From Mastigias papua (taxonomy: Eukaryota; Cnidaria; Scyphozoa; Rhizostomeae; Mastigiidae), in the NCBI GenBank assembly GCA_964019165.1, contig OZ025282.1, positions 7,332,331-7,396,330 on the forward strand: 64,000 bases of DNA, written 5' to 3'. Below the pieces are notes generated by a model, which ran no database searches, had not been told where the DNA came from, and was given only the letters and a program-made list of their open reading frames with translations. Of the stretch, positions 11,798-23,800 are shown piece after piece. Made by a program: the position numbers and the translations under genes. Each line of letters opens with the position of its first letter. Position 1 is the first letter of the stretch.

Positions 11798-14241
11798 CTA
11801 AGATAATAAGAGTTATCAATGAAATATGCAAATGTATATATCAATGAACCAAACCTTATGCTGCTCTGAGTTCACTTACCCATGAAAATTAACATTTAAA
11901 TTAACTGTAACACATCTGTACCCCAATTGATAAGTGAGAACACCACTAACTGAATCAAACACTGTTGCTATAGCTCCTCCATGTACAGCTCTAGGAGAGC
12001 AGATATAGATATATAAAACTTTCCCTAATGGAATAGATCACATGCATGCATAAGTAACATACATGTTATCTAAAGAAATAATAAAAAGAGACCAATTGGC
12101 ACTACAAAGAAGGCCATATATTCATTCAAAATCATTGAACCATGATAAGATTGGATTGAAATTCACTCTTATAAGCACAGACAAGGAATATAATAGATAA
12201 AAATAGCGCTTTTGGTTAAACTATCAAGAAGAGAAAGTACAGCTAAGTAAGAAAGTAAGCAAATACTTGCTAACTTGACTTAAGATCAAAAAAGCATGAT
12301 GCACAAAAACCAAGCTATTTCATATGAGGCTAGAAGTTGTCCATAGATACCCTAGCTTAATATCCTTGCTGATTTTCATGATTACCTGTTCTATGCCATA
12401 CTATCCATACAAAAAGCCAAGACATGGCCTACTTTCATAAGTAGCAGATTCTGTACATAAGAATTAACTTATATCATGCTTTTTGAATTATATAGATCTG
12501 ACATCACTTACCCTTTTGGGCCTTGTAGCCATGGTCCAAATTGCACTACAGCCCTCATTCGCTCTTCACTTCTATTCAAAAACATAGCATATTCAAACAT
12601 TTTTCCTTCAGCTGGAATTGCACGAACAAATAACCTTTCATTGCCTGTAAAATTTTGAAATGATGTCACCTTTTCCCATTTCCCATCTTTGCAAAGATCC
12701 ATTAACTCATTATACAGCTTTAGTGTTTTCTCTGTCCATGATTTATTGGGTACACTTGCCTCCTTTAGCAAGCACTCCTGACTAGTTGCATCAGAGCTAC
12801 TGCTTGACATTTGATGCTGCAACACAGTTAGTCATGATCACTTTGAGATAGAAGCATATCTTATAACAATGGAAAATAACAAAATTTTCAATATAGTGTA
12901 GCACCAAACATCTGTGCCATATATAATTGTCTCAACCATTTCAAATTCTTTGAGCTTTTTGATCCCACATGTTCCTAGCTGGATTGATCACTAAGATCAA
13001 GTGATTTATTCATTCCTAATGAGATTCTAAAAGGCATGGTCCTGCAACAAGTTTCCTTGCTAAAAAAGGATACATGGTAATAACAGACCAAGAGGTTACA
13101 GTCAGCTCTAGATTAGTCCATTAAGCAGTACTGGCAGAGGGTGCATGCATTATTTTGGCTAGCTCTTCAAAACTCAGGGCTATGGATGGGGTAACAGAGG
13201 GTACCAAGTGAATGAAGACATCAAGGGCTATCTCATAGTATATAATAAATAGGGGTGGTATATACTGTTTATGGCTAAACTTGATATTTCATAGAGAGGT
13301 GCATTTCTGCGCTACATGTTATTCTTATAAGAAACAAACTTCTCCCTTCAGCCTGGAGGTTTCCTAATGTTTTCTCAAATTCAGTCTTACATGTGTCTTA
13401 AGTGTTTCTTAAAATTGTTGAAACTTCTTATACCAACAAGGCAACTGTACTTTGAGAAATAGAATTTTTGTGTTGGAACGGATGTTGGTTGTACTTTATA
13501 ACAATAACAACAATAACAAAACACTGTAATGCCAGACTGCAGAGTTTGGAAACTGCACACTCGAAATTTTTATTGCAAATGATAATGCACACCCAGAAAT
13601 GCGTGTAGTAGGGTGCTGATAGGATACATGGTGTGGTTTATTAGGTTAATATGAATATTTTCCAGCTATCATAACGATAATAATGAAGAAAAAATTGCTG
13701 TGACGTGCATGCTCTTCAGTACAGAGTATTTCAAGGTGAAGAACAACAGAAAATAAATAAACTGGTTATACTTTCTAAGCCAAAAGTCAAGCGGGCGCTA
13801 CAAGTCCACACCTGAGATCAAGTGCACACTTGCACACCTGACCTTTCGCTCGTGCACACTCAAGACCTAATCGAAACAGACCATATTCTGCAGTCGGGCT
13901 GTAATGTAGGCCTAAATGCTTCCAGTTTGATAAAAATATTTCCAGTTTTCAAGTTTACTTTTAAAACTCAGCCGGCTTGTGTCTCTTAAATGTTTCATAA
14001 TTCTTAATTAACATTTCTTATATACTTGTTTTTCATAAAGAAGAAACTTGTAGCTTCGCTAGCTATGCAGGGAGGCATCCCTGGAACGTAACCGATCGTC
14101 TACAGACATAATCAAAACTAGTACAGTATGCTTCCTTACATGCTTTGAAACTAAATGTGCTCTATTTCCCAAAAGTGGAGTGAATTTGGATGTATTTGCA
14201 AGTGATTTACAACCAATAACGGCAAGTGTTATCCTTTGCAT
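9628..14241 (-). CDS. THEM4: THEM4/THEM5-like acyl-CoA thioesterase (hotdog fold), distal-exon isoform
   Basis: Coding exons on the minus strand: 14140-14241, 12512-12816, 11880-11990 and 9628-9823 (stop TAG). All junctions keep phase and give 237 residues, against 240 for human THEM4. Exon 1 (residues 1-34, MQRITLAVIGCKSL...) is basic and hydrophobic without acids, as expected for a mitochondrial presequence. Exon 2 carries the N-terminal region with NKSWTEK and GPWLQGPKG. Exon 3 holds the hotdog helix: H139-G140-G141, D148 and T164, with the same H-to-D and D-to-T spacing as the HGG, Asp and Thr catalytic residues known in THEM4. The last exon supplies the final strands (KKEGKKIYVEAKLQSADGKS). 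Family knowledge: these enzymes hydrolyse long-chain acyl-CoA in mitochondria. The start at 14241 is the first ATG; an in-frame GTG lies two codons upstream. An alternative last exon lies at 10677-10851. Confidence 0.92.
10677..10851 (-). CDS. THEM4: Alternative proximal last exon (4a) of the THEM4-like gene
   Basis: Preceded on the minus strand by acceptor TTTCCACAG. It enters with one base, completing the same Gly codon as the distal exon, then reads FLPLYTTAECTAWVTKKEGR...; it stays open for 57 codons to TAG. Aligned without gaps to the distal exon (MLPLNETAICEAWMAKKEGK...), 25 of the first 48 residues agree, including C, W, KKEG, DGK and LW. Joined to exon 3 it gives a 230-residue enzyme. 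A minus-strand AATAAA lies about 490 bp further on (10184-10189). Most likely a duplicated, alternatively used 3' exon. The alternative is the last relic of a tandem gene copy, but no second copy of exons 1-3 was seen. Confidence 0.8.
10852..11879. repeat. Thioesterase intron with a (TG)n and a (GAT)n microsatellite
   Basis: Intron between exon 3 and exon 4a. It contains a roughly 100-bp TG tract at 11190-11290 that ends in alternating CG-rich steps (CGCACGCACGCG), and an 86-bp pure GAT tract at 11713-11798. Open frames across both are repeat artefacts. Confidence 0.9.
13322..14046 (+). mobile_element. TTATAAGAAAC-ended repeat, interrupted by another element
   Basis: Begins TTATAAGAAACAAACTTCTC and carries the CCCTTCAGCC, GTTTCTTAA and AGCAACAAGGC-like words shared with copies at 24966-25240 and 28808-29140. 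The homology breaks at about 13500 and resumes at about 13920. The break holds an inserted unit with imperfect inverted ends, near 13527-13549 (CCAGACTGCAGAG) and 13881-13907 (CTGCAGTCGGGCTG). It lies in intron 1 of the thioesterase gene. Confidence 0.55.
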
Positions 14242-14823
14242 CTTCACAGTTCACTTTGTCTGTGGTGGTCAAAGTCCAAAGTAAGGACGGGAACTGTGAA
14301 GGAGTATTGGTGCGAGAGGAGGGTGAAGGAGAAAGGAGAGTGACAGTTAATATCGTAAAGCATAAGGCCAGGGGACAGACACTCTCTAAAGGTTACTCGG
14401 TTTTTTGGCATACAGTCAAGCGAGTATATGCTACAAAATATCCATAGCTAGCAAGTCTCGTTTACAATAAGTCAGTGAATCTACCCTTGATCCCCCCCTA
14501 GAGATACCTGTCAAATATTAATCACTGCTCCGAGATATCATATGTTTATGCAACATATACAGAAATCTACAGAAAGAGAACTAATCTATACGAATACGAA
14601 TCTATTCCTACTACATATAGGCACTCTGACTGTATTTGAGGTCATTTCTGAAAGTGCCTTCACTCTCGAATCTTGAGGTCTGGGGACTAGTGACGGTTGG
14701 TTGTCTGCGCGGCAAATTCTATTTTCAAACCATACAGACAAGGAACATGCGTACATATGGGATAGTCTTGTGTTTTGATCAATTTGTTTTAAGTTTATAA
14801 AAGCCACCTAAAGATATTTAAGC
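14242..14823. promoter_or_regulatory. Divergent promoter region between two head-to-head genes
   Basis: The 582 bp between the ATG of the THEM4-like gene (minus) and the ATG of the large nuclear-protein gene (plus) must contain both 5' UTRs and both promoters unless non-coding first exons lie elsewhere. No TATA box was assigned. On the minus strand at about 14673-14692 there is a TCACTAGTCCCCAG motif; a related TCACTAGTTCCCAGG occurs near 1940, so it may be repeat-derived. Confidence 0.6.
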
Positions 14824-17800
14824 ATGAAAGATAAGCTTGAAACATTAGAACGCCTTTTCGAAGAAACGGGATCAATCTTGAGGAGAGATGTTGACCGATG
14901 CAAAAGTTTGTACGGAGAATTTGTGAAGCAGATTTTAGACGCAAGCGAGCTTCTGTCACTTGATGTTGTTCAAGGGAAATTAGAAATACCCAAGTTTGGA
15001 TGGTTAGAAGAATCTTTGCAGATAAGAAGTGAAGTTGAATATGCTATTGAAAAGTCTGTACCAAGGAGCTTGCTTGGAGAAGAACAGTCTATTACTAGAA
15101 AACATACTGAGAATGTGAAGAGTGAATTGAATGAAGGACCAGATATAACACCTCAGGATGATATTGGTATCGAAGGAGATTACAATATATTGATGGTAAG
15201 TCGTTAGACAATGTCTGGTATATGAAGAGACAGCAGATAGATTTGCTCTGAAAGATTGTCAGACAAGTAAGAGTTGTGTTTCTATGCAATGAGAGATGGA
15301 GATCTCACTATTAAATGGATATGATTGTCCTAAGCTTCAGTGGCTCTAAATTTTCATTAGGGATTTCGCTTATACCTAATTATTCATTCTGTTTAAAAAT
15401 GTTTTGGCAGAGAGGCTGCATCAAGATAATATAGAGAGTACTTTGAGAATATAGCCTAAACACATTGCACAGTACTAAGTTCCTTTGGTCAATAAAGCAT
15501 AAATTTAGAAAAGTTTGCAATATTTGTTTAAGAAATACTTTGGAATGGTTTTACAGATAAAAGCTGGGGTACTATAAAATAAATCTTCTCAGCTAAATAT
15601 TGTCTTGAACAAAATAAGATATTTTGGCATCTAAATTTGAAGTATAATTCTGTTGGAATTAAGGCACAAAATGCTTCCAAATTATTATGATTTTGTATAT
15701 ATATGTATGTATTTATCTGTTTATATCTAGAGTAACAAATGTGTTCAGACTACACCATTACAGAGAGAAAGAGCCTCCTTGGGTAAAAAGAACCTTCTCA
15801 AGTTTTTACAGGTAGGTATTTTCTTAAAACCTCCTTTTATCAACTTCCCCTTGAATACATGCTTTTTTAAGAAACAAGCTTTTTATCTTTAGTGTAGATG
15901 TTTCTTAATGTATTATCAAATTGAGCCTTAAATGTCTGTTAGTATGTCTTACAATCCTTGAAGATGAATCAAGAATTCCATGTTTCAATTGATTTCTTCA
16001 ACTAAGCTTTTAGCACCTGAAATGTTGAAGAGTTTAATGAATTATCCTAGATGATATGTTTGTTTCTATTTTAAAGGGTTTTTACTAGAAACCTGGCTCA
16101 AGACTTAGTAGTAGCATTTTCTTAATTTCTGACCACATTGTAGTTCTAAAAGTTTCTTATTTTTCTAAATAAAATAAACCATACTGTAGAGTAAAATCAG
16201 TTTTTTCCAAGTATGCTTGTTGAGGATACACATGACTCTATGCCGCTTTTTGTTACAACCTGTTGTTGTGTTGGTGAGGTTCTAAGCCAGTACTTGTCCT
16301 AGGAATCTATTGCTATGCCTAAGCCTAGCAATAGCAATTGCACTTCCCATAATCAAACAAAATGAAAATATGCCTTTTGTGTATGCTCATAGATTCCTTT
16401 TTTTAGGAATGACTGGTATATGATTTGGACTTCAAGGAAAACAATTACTCTTTTAAGTTAACTCTGCCTGTGTTTCTTAACAGTTTCATATTGTTTACCA
16501 CTTTAAAGCCTTGTATTTGTAGTATACTTGCTTCTTTAGAAACATGCATTTCTTCAGTAGCATGACTGTGTTCATGGTGTTAAGTAGATATAGATTTTTA
16601 TTCCTCAGTTACTGTTATGTCACATTAGTTATGAGAAAATTCTCATTACTTTCTAAGATTTCATAATTATTCTTTCTGTTTCCTGCATTATGTTACTTTT
16701 TACCACAATAGAAATCAAATGTCCTGAAGAATGGGGACAGTATTTACTTTTTGGAAGACAAGTCTTATGATGCTGATGTATCCCGAGCTGTGAGTGAACT
16801 GACTACTGCAAACTCTTCGGTTACATATGATGACTGTACACTCTACCCAAACTCATCCTATGATATTTCATCATCACCTGGTGAGACACTGCCTTCTAGT
16901 CTGAGTGGGATGTCAAATGACCTGCTTAATGAAACTGTCAGTAGCAGCACAGATGGGTCGTTGTATGTAGGAACACCTGGCTTTAAAAGAGTGCGTGCAA
17001 AAAGGAAATCAATGGTCTCGTTCTTGCTACCCATGAAGGATGATGGCAGAGATGCTGAGGAGGCATATGAGAGAAAGCTCAGTATCTGTGACCAGAGCAA
17101 ATGCAGTGAAGTATCTGCATATCAGTCAATTAGTTTAATTGCAAATGATGATAGTTCTTTGGACTATTCCTCTGTGCCAAATGCATCGGCTGTCATACAA
17201 GAATCCATAAGAGAGCCTCTGGAGCTTTCACAAGAGATTTCATGTCAAAGTAAAATTATTCAGAATGAAATCTGCAAAGTGGAGTCAGGACTTAATGTGT
17301 TGGCTACTGAACAATCAGATGTTGTACTCCTTGACACTGAAAGTATTGAGGAGGAGCAGTCAGAAAATGACTCTGAAAAGATGAGTGTAGTGAATGGGCA
17401 AAATGAAACACACGAGCTTGCTACAGAGGTTTGTGTATTCTACCTTCTTTTCTTGCCTTCGCTTGCTCCACTGTTTTAAAGTGGATATCACAGTAGATGC
17501 CAAGAAGTTCATAGTTGTTTTCATCATAGTATTTTTAGACCAATGTTTTTTTGGGAAGAAGGTCATTGGTCCCTGACCATGGAAATACAATAATTATGTT
17601 GATCTTTTGGACATTGCATTGCTTCTCTATAGAACCATTGCTATTTAGCATTGAGCTTTGGATATTGCTGCTCAGTTTCATTTTTGTTATATTACCAATT
17701 GGTATGTATTATTATTTATGTGGTTTTTATATTCTAAACCTATATTTCCCAGCCTGTGGAGAATTACCCTTGGGGAGAGAATGAAAATTTTGAGGGTGGA

Positions 17801-20800
17801 ATTTTGAGGCTTGGAATTTGCCCACAAAAGGGCAGGTTGATCAAACAATGAGTCGAACAAGCAAAGGCAGCCTCTCGCTGTCCCCTGAAGCTCCCTGTGG
17901 TCCACCTAAGACATTTTTATATTACTTTTGGCGATTAGATCGTTTTTACTTGATTTGTTTTATCCTCAATAGACATCAAATTATCAGGATGCTGAATTCA
18001 GTAAGGAAGTTGTGGAGCAGCTTGACAATGATGTTATTGATTGTGATCAGCCAGACAGTACCTCTGTATCGCAGGGAGTCGAAACACTTGTGTCTGAGTC
18101 AATATCGCATGGTCTGCACCATGGAGAGATGAGATCAGTTCAGACAATGCAACAAGGGGAAATTATATCGTCTGATGAGGCTGATAATGAGATGAACAGT
18201 TACCATGATAATGAGCCCACTGAGGATACCACAAAAATCCGAGCTGAAGCAGTAGATAAAGAAGATGACGAACCTGCCAAACTGAAAATTAAAAGGAGGC
18301 GTAGACGGCGGCCTCCTCTTGTGATGCCAAAGAAATATAGGCCCCCTCGTAGAGATTTCATATCGCTTTTCAATGAGACTAGGACAAGAACTTCAAAATC
18401 TCTTCTTTACCAATCTTCCTTTTTCAGAAAGGAGCCATTATCTGCAGGTTTGAGACGTTTTAAGGAAACAAAGTTTTACAAGTCTATTCTGAAAGAGAAT
18501 GCTCCCATCAAGAAAGAAGATCGCATCTCGAAACAACGGTTACCTTTGTTCTCATCAAATTATGACGAGGTTTCTGATGATAGGGGATTTGATATCATTC
18601 AGAGAATTGTTTGGACTCCCCAAACTGCAAATAAACAGGTTGATGTGGACAACGAAAGCAGCCTGATTGTTGTTGATAATGCAGAAGGAAGCATTATTAG
18701 AGACCAGAGCACTACACCAAAATCAGAAAATTCGACGACCGAGAAATCACAAGATGAAATACTCTTGTCGATAAGAGCCAAACCCAAAAGAATCCAGCGA
18801 GAGGACTCATATGCTGTAGATTTGAATTTGGAAATTGCCTTGCAGAATGGTGACAGAAACTGTCGTGGAAAGAGAAAGGCCAGTTCAAGGAAAGGTAGAG
18901 GTGCTGTATTAAGGGTGAAAGGTGCGGAGTGCCGGGTAAACAGTTTGGCAGAAGAGAAGCAAGATGCAAAGGGGGTTTCTGTTGATACAACTGTGTTCGA
19001 TGACTTCAAGTCACAATTCCCTAGTGCTTCAGAGTCAGAAAATAAGGAAGAATCTGGCGATGGATCAGTTGTCTATAATGGCGCTTTGGAAAGACCAGGG
19101 AAGAAGCGAGGGCGTCCAGCAAAACATGAGGGTTCAAGCGGTGATTTGAAAAAGAAAGGCACTGGAAGAAGCGCTAAAGCTAAACGAAAGGTACCGTCTA
19201 CCAAAAGTATCACAGAGGTCACTGAGTCGGTTAAAGATACAGATAGAGATCGTTTGCTTTTCGACAACAGAGATGATGTTAAAAACCATGCAGAGGAGTC
19301 GACCTTGGCGAAGCATGGCAGAAGGGGGCTGCATAGTGGTGTTGCTAGTAGAAGGGTTACTCGAAGCTCAAAAAATGCTGCTAGAGACTCGACAAAGAAG
19401 ACCAAGCAGACAAGGAGATTGAATCCATCCAGCTATGCAATGAAGAATACAGTGGAAAATATGCAGTTCAATGAGACAGAATTGGAGGAAAAGAGTGGGG
19501 ACTCTAGAAGACATGAAGAATTGAACGAGTCTAATAAAAGGACAGCAAATGGATTGAAGAAATGCGGTGGAAAGATTTCAGCAAAGCAGAGGAAAGTTTC
19601 AAGGAGAAAGGACGATCATTCCAATGCCCAAAATCAAAAGGATGTGAGTGATACAAATGGAATCAATGATGTTGGCAAAGACGGTGTTCAGGTGAATGTC
19701 AATAATGAGTCCATTTTGTCATCGAAGCCATCAAGAATAAGGAAGATACCGAACTTCTACGGCAGCGACGATTCAAATCTTGTAGATTTGTCGGTCAGTC
19801 AGAAAAATATAGCAGCAAGATGCGAATCGAAATCAAGAAAGAATCCGCAGACAAAGTCAAATTCGAAAATGGTGACAAGATCGAAGGATAAATCGAAATT
19901 GAGTGCTGATGACGTTACGGATGCAAGTGCTACTTTCGTTGACAGAGAAGTAGGACCTGTAGAAAAAAGGCCTAGAGGAAAGAGGAAAGGAGCAGGTTCA
20001 AATATAAACGGTGATTTTAAGTCTCACTGTACAGAACAGTGTGATGAAAGTGAGGATCATAATGGAAAAGATGTGAACGACGCGCAAATTGGCGGGTCTA
20101 CTGCGAAAGACGAGATACCCAAGCATCCACGTATAGCTACAAATGCCAAAGCAACCACAAAGCGCCGAGCGAGAGTATCTGCTGCACCGTCGCTCGTCAT
20201 TATCAATGAAAGCCAAGAGGATACGAGTGTTTTTCAAAGCCCAGATGATAACGAAGGTGAGACTTTAATAGGTGCCAAGATGGCCGATGGCAAAGATTGT
20301 CACGCGGATTTAAAGATAATTAAACAAAGTGGTGATGAAAGTTTATCTAAACGAGGAAAGCGCAGGGAGAGGAGAAAAAATGATTCGAAGGTAGCAAAAA
20401 AGTGCGTTAGAAAACATCCGTCAGACACTGTTGATATCGGGGATGCTGCCTGCAAGAACTCTTCTGATTTAGATAATGATATGGATGTTAGGGATGATTT
20501 GAAAGATGTGATTGAAGAAAGTACTCAAGATATTAAAGAAAAAGATAGCGATGGTGTTACTTCTCCGGTTGTTGAAGATGGCGTGCTATCAATCAAAGAA
20601 ACGGCCTGCAAACAAGATGCCGAGCCACTGAATTGTGCTTCCAATGTCCCCGACAGTGAAGGAGCAGGGACCTTAAATGACAGTGTTAGTGGAGGGGCGA
20701 AAGACACTCATATGGGTAGAAGAGTTGGTAGGAGAGCAAAATCAGGCCTTAAAGCCGCTAAAGCAAGGAATGACAAACGAATGGGGACACGAAGGACAAA

Positions 20801-23800
20801 GGTAGCTAAGAAAGTTGACGAGAAAATCGGAGCTGATACGACAATAACTAGAGGCCATGAGAAGGAAGGGAGAACTGAAGACGATATTCCAAATGGTCTT
20901 CGCCAAGAGTCCAATGAAGATAGTGGGAAGTCTATGGAAAAAGATGCTAAAGAAGAGATCGTGCAATTATCGTCATTAGAAACGCCTGATTTGAGAAGAT
21001 CTACTCGAAAAAGTAAGATATTGTCACTACAGTCAACCTCGCATAATTCGGATCACACGGGACTGGCTGATTTTGTCCGGATTACAGAAAATCCGGATTA
21101 CGTAGAAACTTTCAGTGTTACACTTTAATAGGAAACTAATTGGGCTTAGCAATTCTGTCCGGAATATACAAAAATCCGGATAAAACCGATCCGAATTATG
21201 CAAGTTTGACTGTATTTCTATCCTTCCTTTTTCAGTTAATATACCAGGTACCTAAAACTCGTATTTCTGTACTCATATACGTGCTTTTCGGACGTTGGGA
21301 AAATTGGAAAGATTGTACAATAGCTAAATGAGACGACCCCATCGAGAGCTTTGGTGGGCCCCAGAGCAATTTAGAATACCGGGGCCCCCCTGAGGACGTC
21401 GTTATAAAATTTGAAAGATATTGTTATCACCAAAAAATCACTTCATATCTTTTGGTGCCCGTCGCAAGTTCGCCACCATGGGCAATTTGCCTCTTGCCCC
21501 CATCTCAGTACCCTTGAAATTGGGTGTCTGTTCTACCCACCTCTTGAATTGTTTAATAATTTTATTAGTATTGTTGTAATTGAATGTTTCAGCAGAAAAT
21601 AATTTCTCAGTTGTATCGGAGTTATACTGTTATGGTTTGTTGGTACTACAGAACTTCGCTTCAGCACGAAAAAGCGGCAACAACTGGGCACATTATTCAC
21701 CTTATCACGTGCATCCGCATCTGCCTATATATTTCGGTTCACCTTTCGGTTGTTATCCGACTTTTCATGTCGGACGAAAAAAGCTTTCCAGTATGTCTAA
21801 ATAATGTTGCCCCTTTTTCGTGCTGTAGTGATAAACTTTTGTTAATGGAAATCCTTCATAAGCTATTGTCTTGCTCAATTTAACCATCATAAGTTCTAAG
21901 TAACAGACCAGCTAACTCATATTCGTTTTCTAATGACGATTGGCTCCCATCTCTAATAGGTATTTGGGAAGTTCCGCAAGATCATTTTAGGTTTTCTTTG
22001 ACGGCAGTATGCCCACATGATAATTTATTACGTTTCATTTTTTCAGAGCAAAACAAAAGCACCGCTGTTGTTGAGAAGGAAAACGAATTTATAGCACCAA
22101 AAGCAGTTGCGAAGTAAGTTGGACGCAAAACTTATCATATTAAAGATTGTTTATTAGATTTCATACCAGGGGTCACCAACTCAGTTGAAACTGCCACTTT
22201 GATAGAACACTTGTGAAATAACAAAGTCGCACGATTTGCCTTACATTTTATATATTTTTGAATCATATTCCAAGTGAAGACACCGATTGTTGATGATTCT
22301 TCGCAGATAGATTTCAGAATGATCCAACAAGGTAGGAAATAGATACACTTCAACGTGGAAAAGTAGCTAGTTTATCATTAGTGCTATTTTTAGAACAAGC
22401 CTGCGAGCGACTGATGTGGTTGTTGCGGTCGACATGGAGCCCACGAATACCGGATTGGCGACCCCTATTTAGACAGAAAATGAAACTGAGGCTCTTTCAG
22501 GTCTCCTTTGCTAAGTACAGGTAATTAACGGGTGATTACTTACTTATGGGCAGGGGAAGACATTCTCATATATTTGATGGAATTTTCGTCCCCCCTCTCA
22601 GATTTATGTAAACATTTTTGACCCCACTCCAGGACTTCGGAAGAAACTCCAGACTCCTTTTAGAATGCTCTTTATTTTCCATCCATCTCCCTCTGAGTGT
22701 GCAGAATTTTGGTCCCCCTCCTAAACGTCTTCCATCCCCTCTTTTGGAAGAATTAGTGACCGGTCCCAAATGACCCGGTTTTCAGGTAAGACTTCAACGT
22801 AACCTCATGGTGGTCATGACAATTCTGATACTTAGGACTTTGATAATCAGATCGAGAACGGCGATCGAAGTGAAAGAAGCTGCTTTGCATGAGTTTTGCA
22901 CCTTTTTTTAAGTAAGCGGATAATATTTTAAAGTCACTTCATTGGAGTAGCGAAAGCCCCACGGGTCCCCCATTTCATCGGGTTACCAGATAGGCCGCTT
23001 TGTCAGCAGTCGCATTGGCTCCAGGAATATTGTGTCCCATAGGATTATTTAGGGACATGTTATTTATAACTCTTGTGAATAATTTATTCTCCATGTTATT
23101 CATGCGTTTATTCGTACAGACTACGACCTCAATTCTACTGATTGTTGACACAATTTGACAACCTTGTGTTCATGGGCTTTATGGAGGACATCTTTCTCAT
23201 GATTTAAATCTGAAATCACTCATTATTTAGGAACGCTGTTGAAGGCAAACCGCCAGTAAGCAAAAGATCAGTAGGCCCGGGAAAGGAAAATGCTGTACCA
23301 GAGAAAAAGAGGAGGCCCCTTTTCAACAAAAAGAACACCTCATTGATGTCATTGAATTTCTCCGTGATGCAGGTTAGTGAATTCTATGCTATGCTTTTCT
23401 GTAGTTACTTTTAAACCGTTTCGGCACAATATTGCGCAATATTGTACATTGTGCAATATTGTACAGCACACTGGGCAATATTGTGCATTATGCAATATTG
23501 TACAGCACACTGGGCAGTATTGTGCATTATGCAATATTGTACAGCACACTGGGCAATATTGTGCATTATGCAATATTGTGCATTATGCAATATTGCACAT
23601 TGTACCGGGGAGCCGGGGAGGAGAAAATCGCGATGGACAAATGTTTCATCCATACTCATTCGTTCATATTCGTATAACATTGTTTATAAATGGAAGGTCT
23701 CTCAAGCTATAACGAAGCCTGATTTACAGGGGTCATGTTAAAAAGAAAAAGAATAAGCTAATATACTTTAGGAGATTTACAGTTACAGTAACTAGATATT

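Noticed and set aside
16990..17040. PP1-docking RVxF motif in RKSMVSF
   Set aside because: The basic residue is too far from the Val-x-Phe to fit the accepted consensus; only the separate SILK tetrapeptide fits, and a four-residue match is weak.
23349..23741. Long open frames on both strands across the tandem repeat
   Set aside because: The 39-bp period is divisible by three, so openness is automatic; the real exon ends at the donor after 23372.
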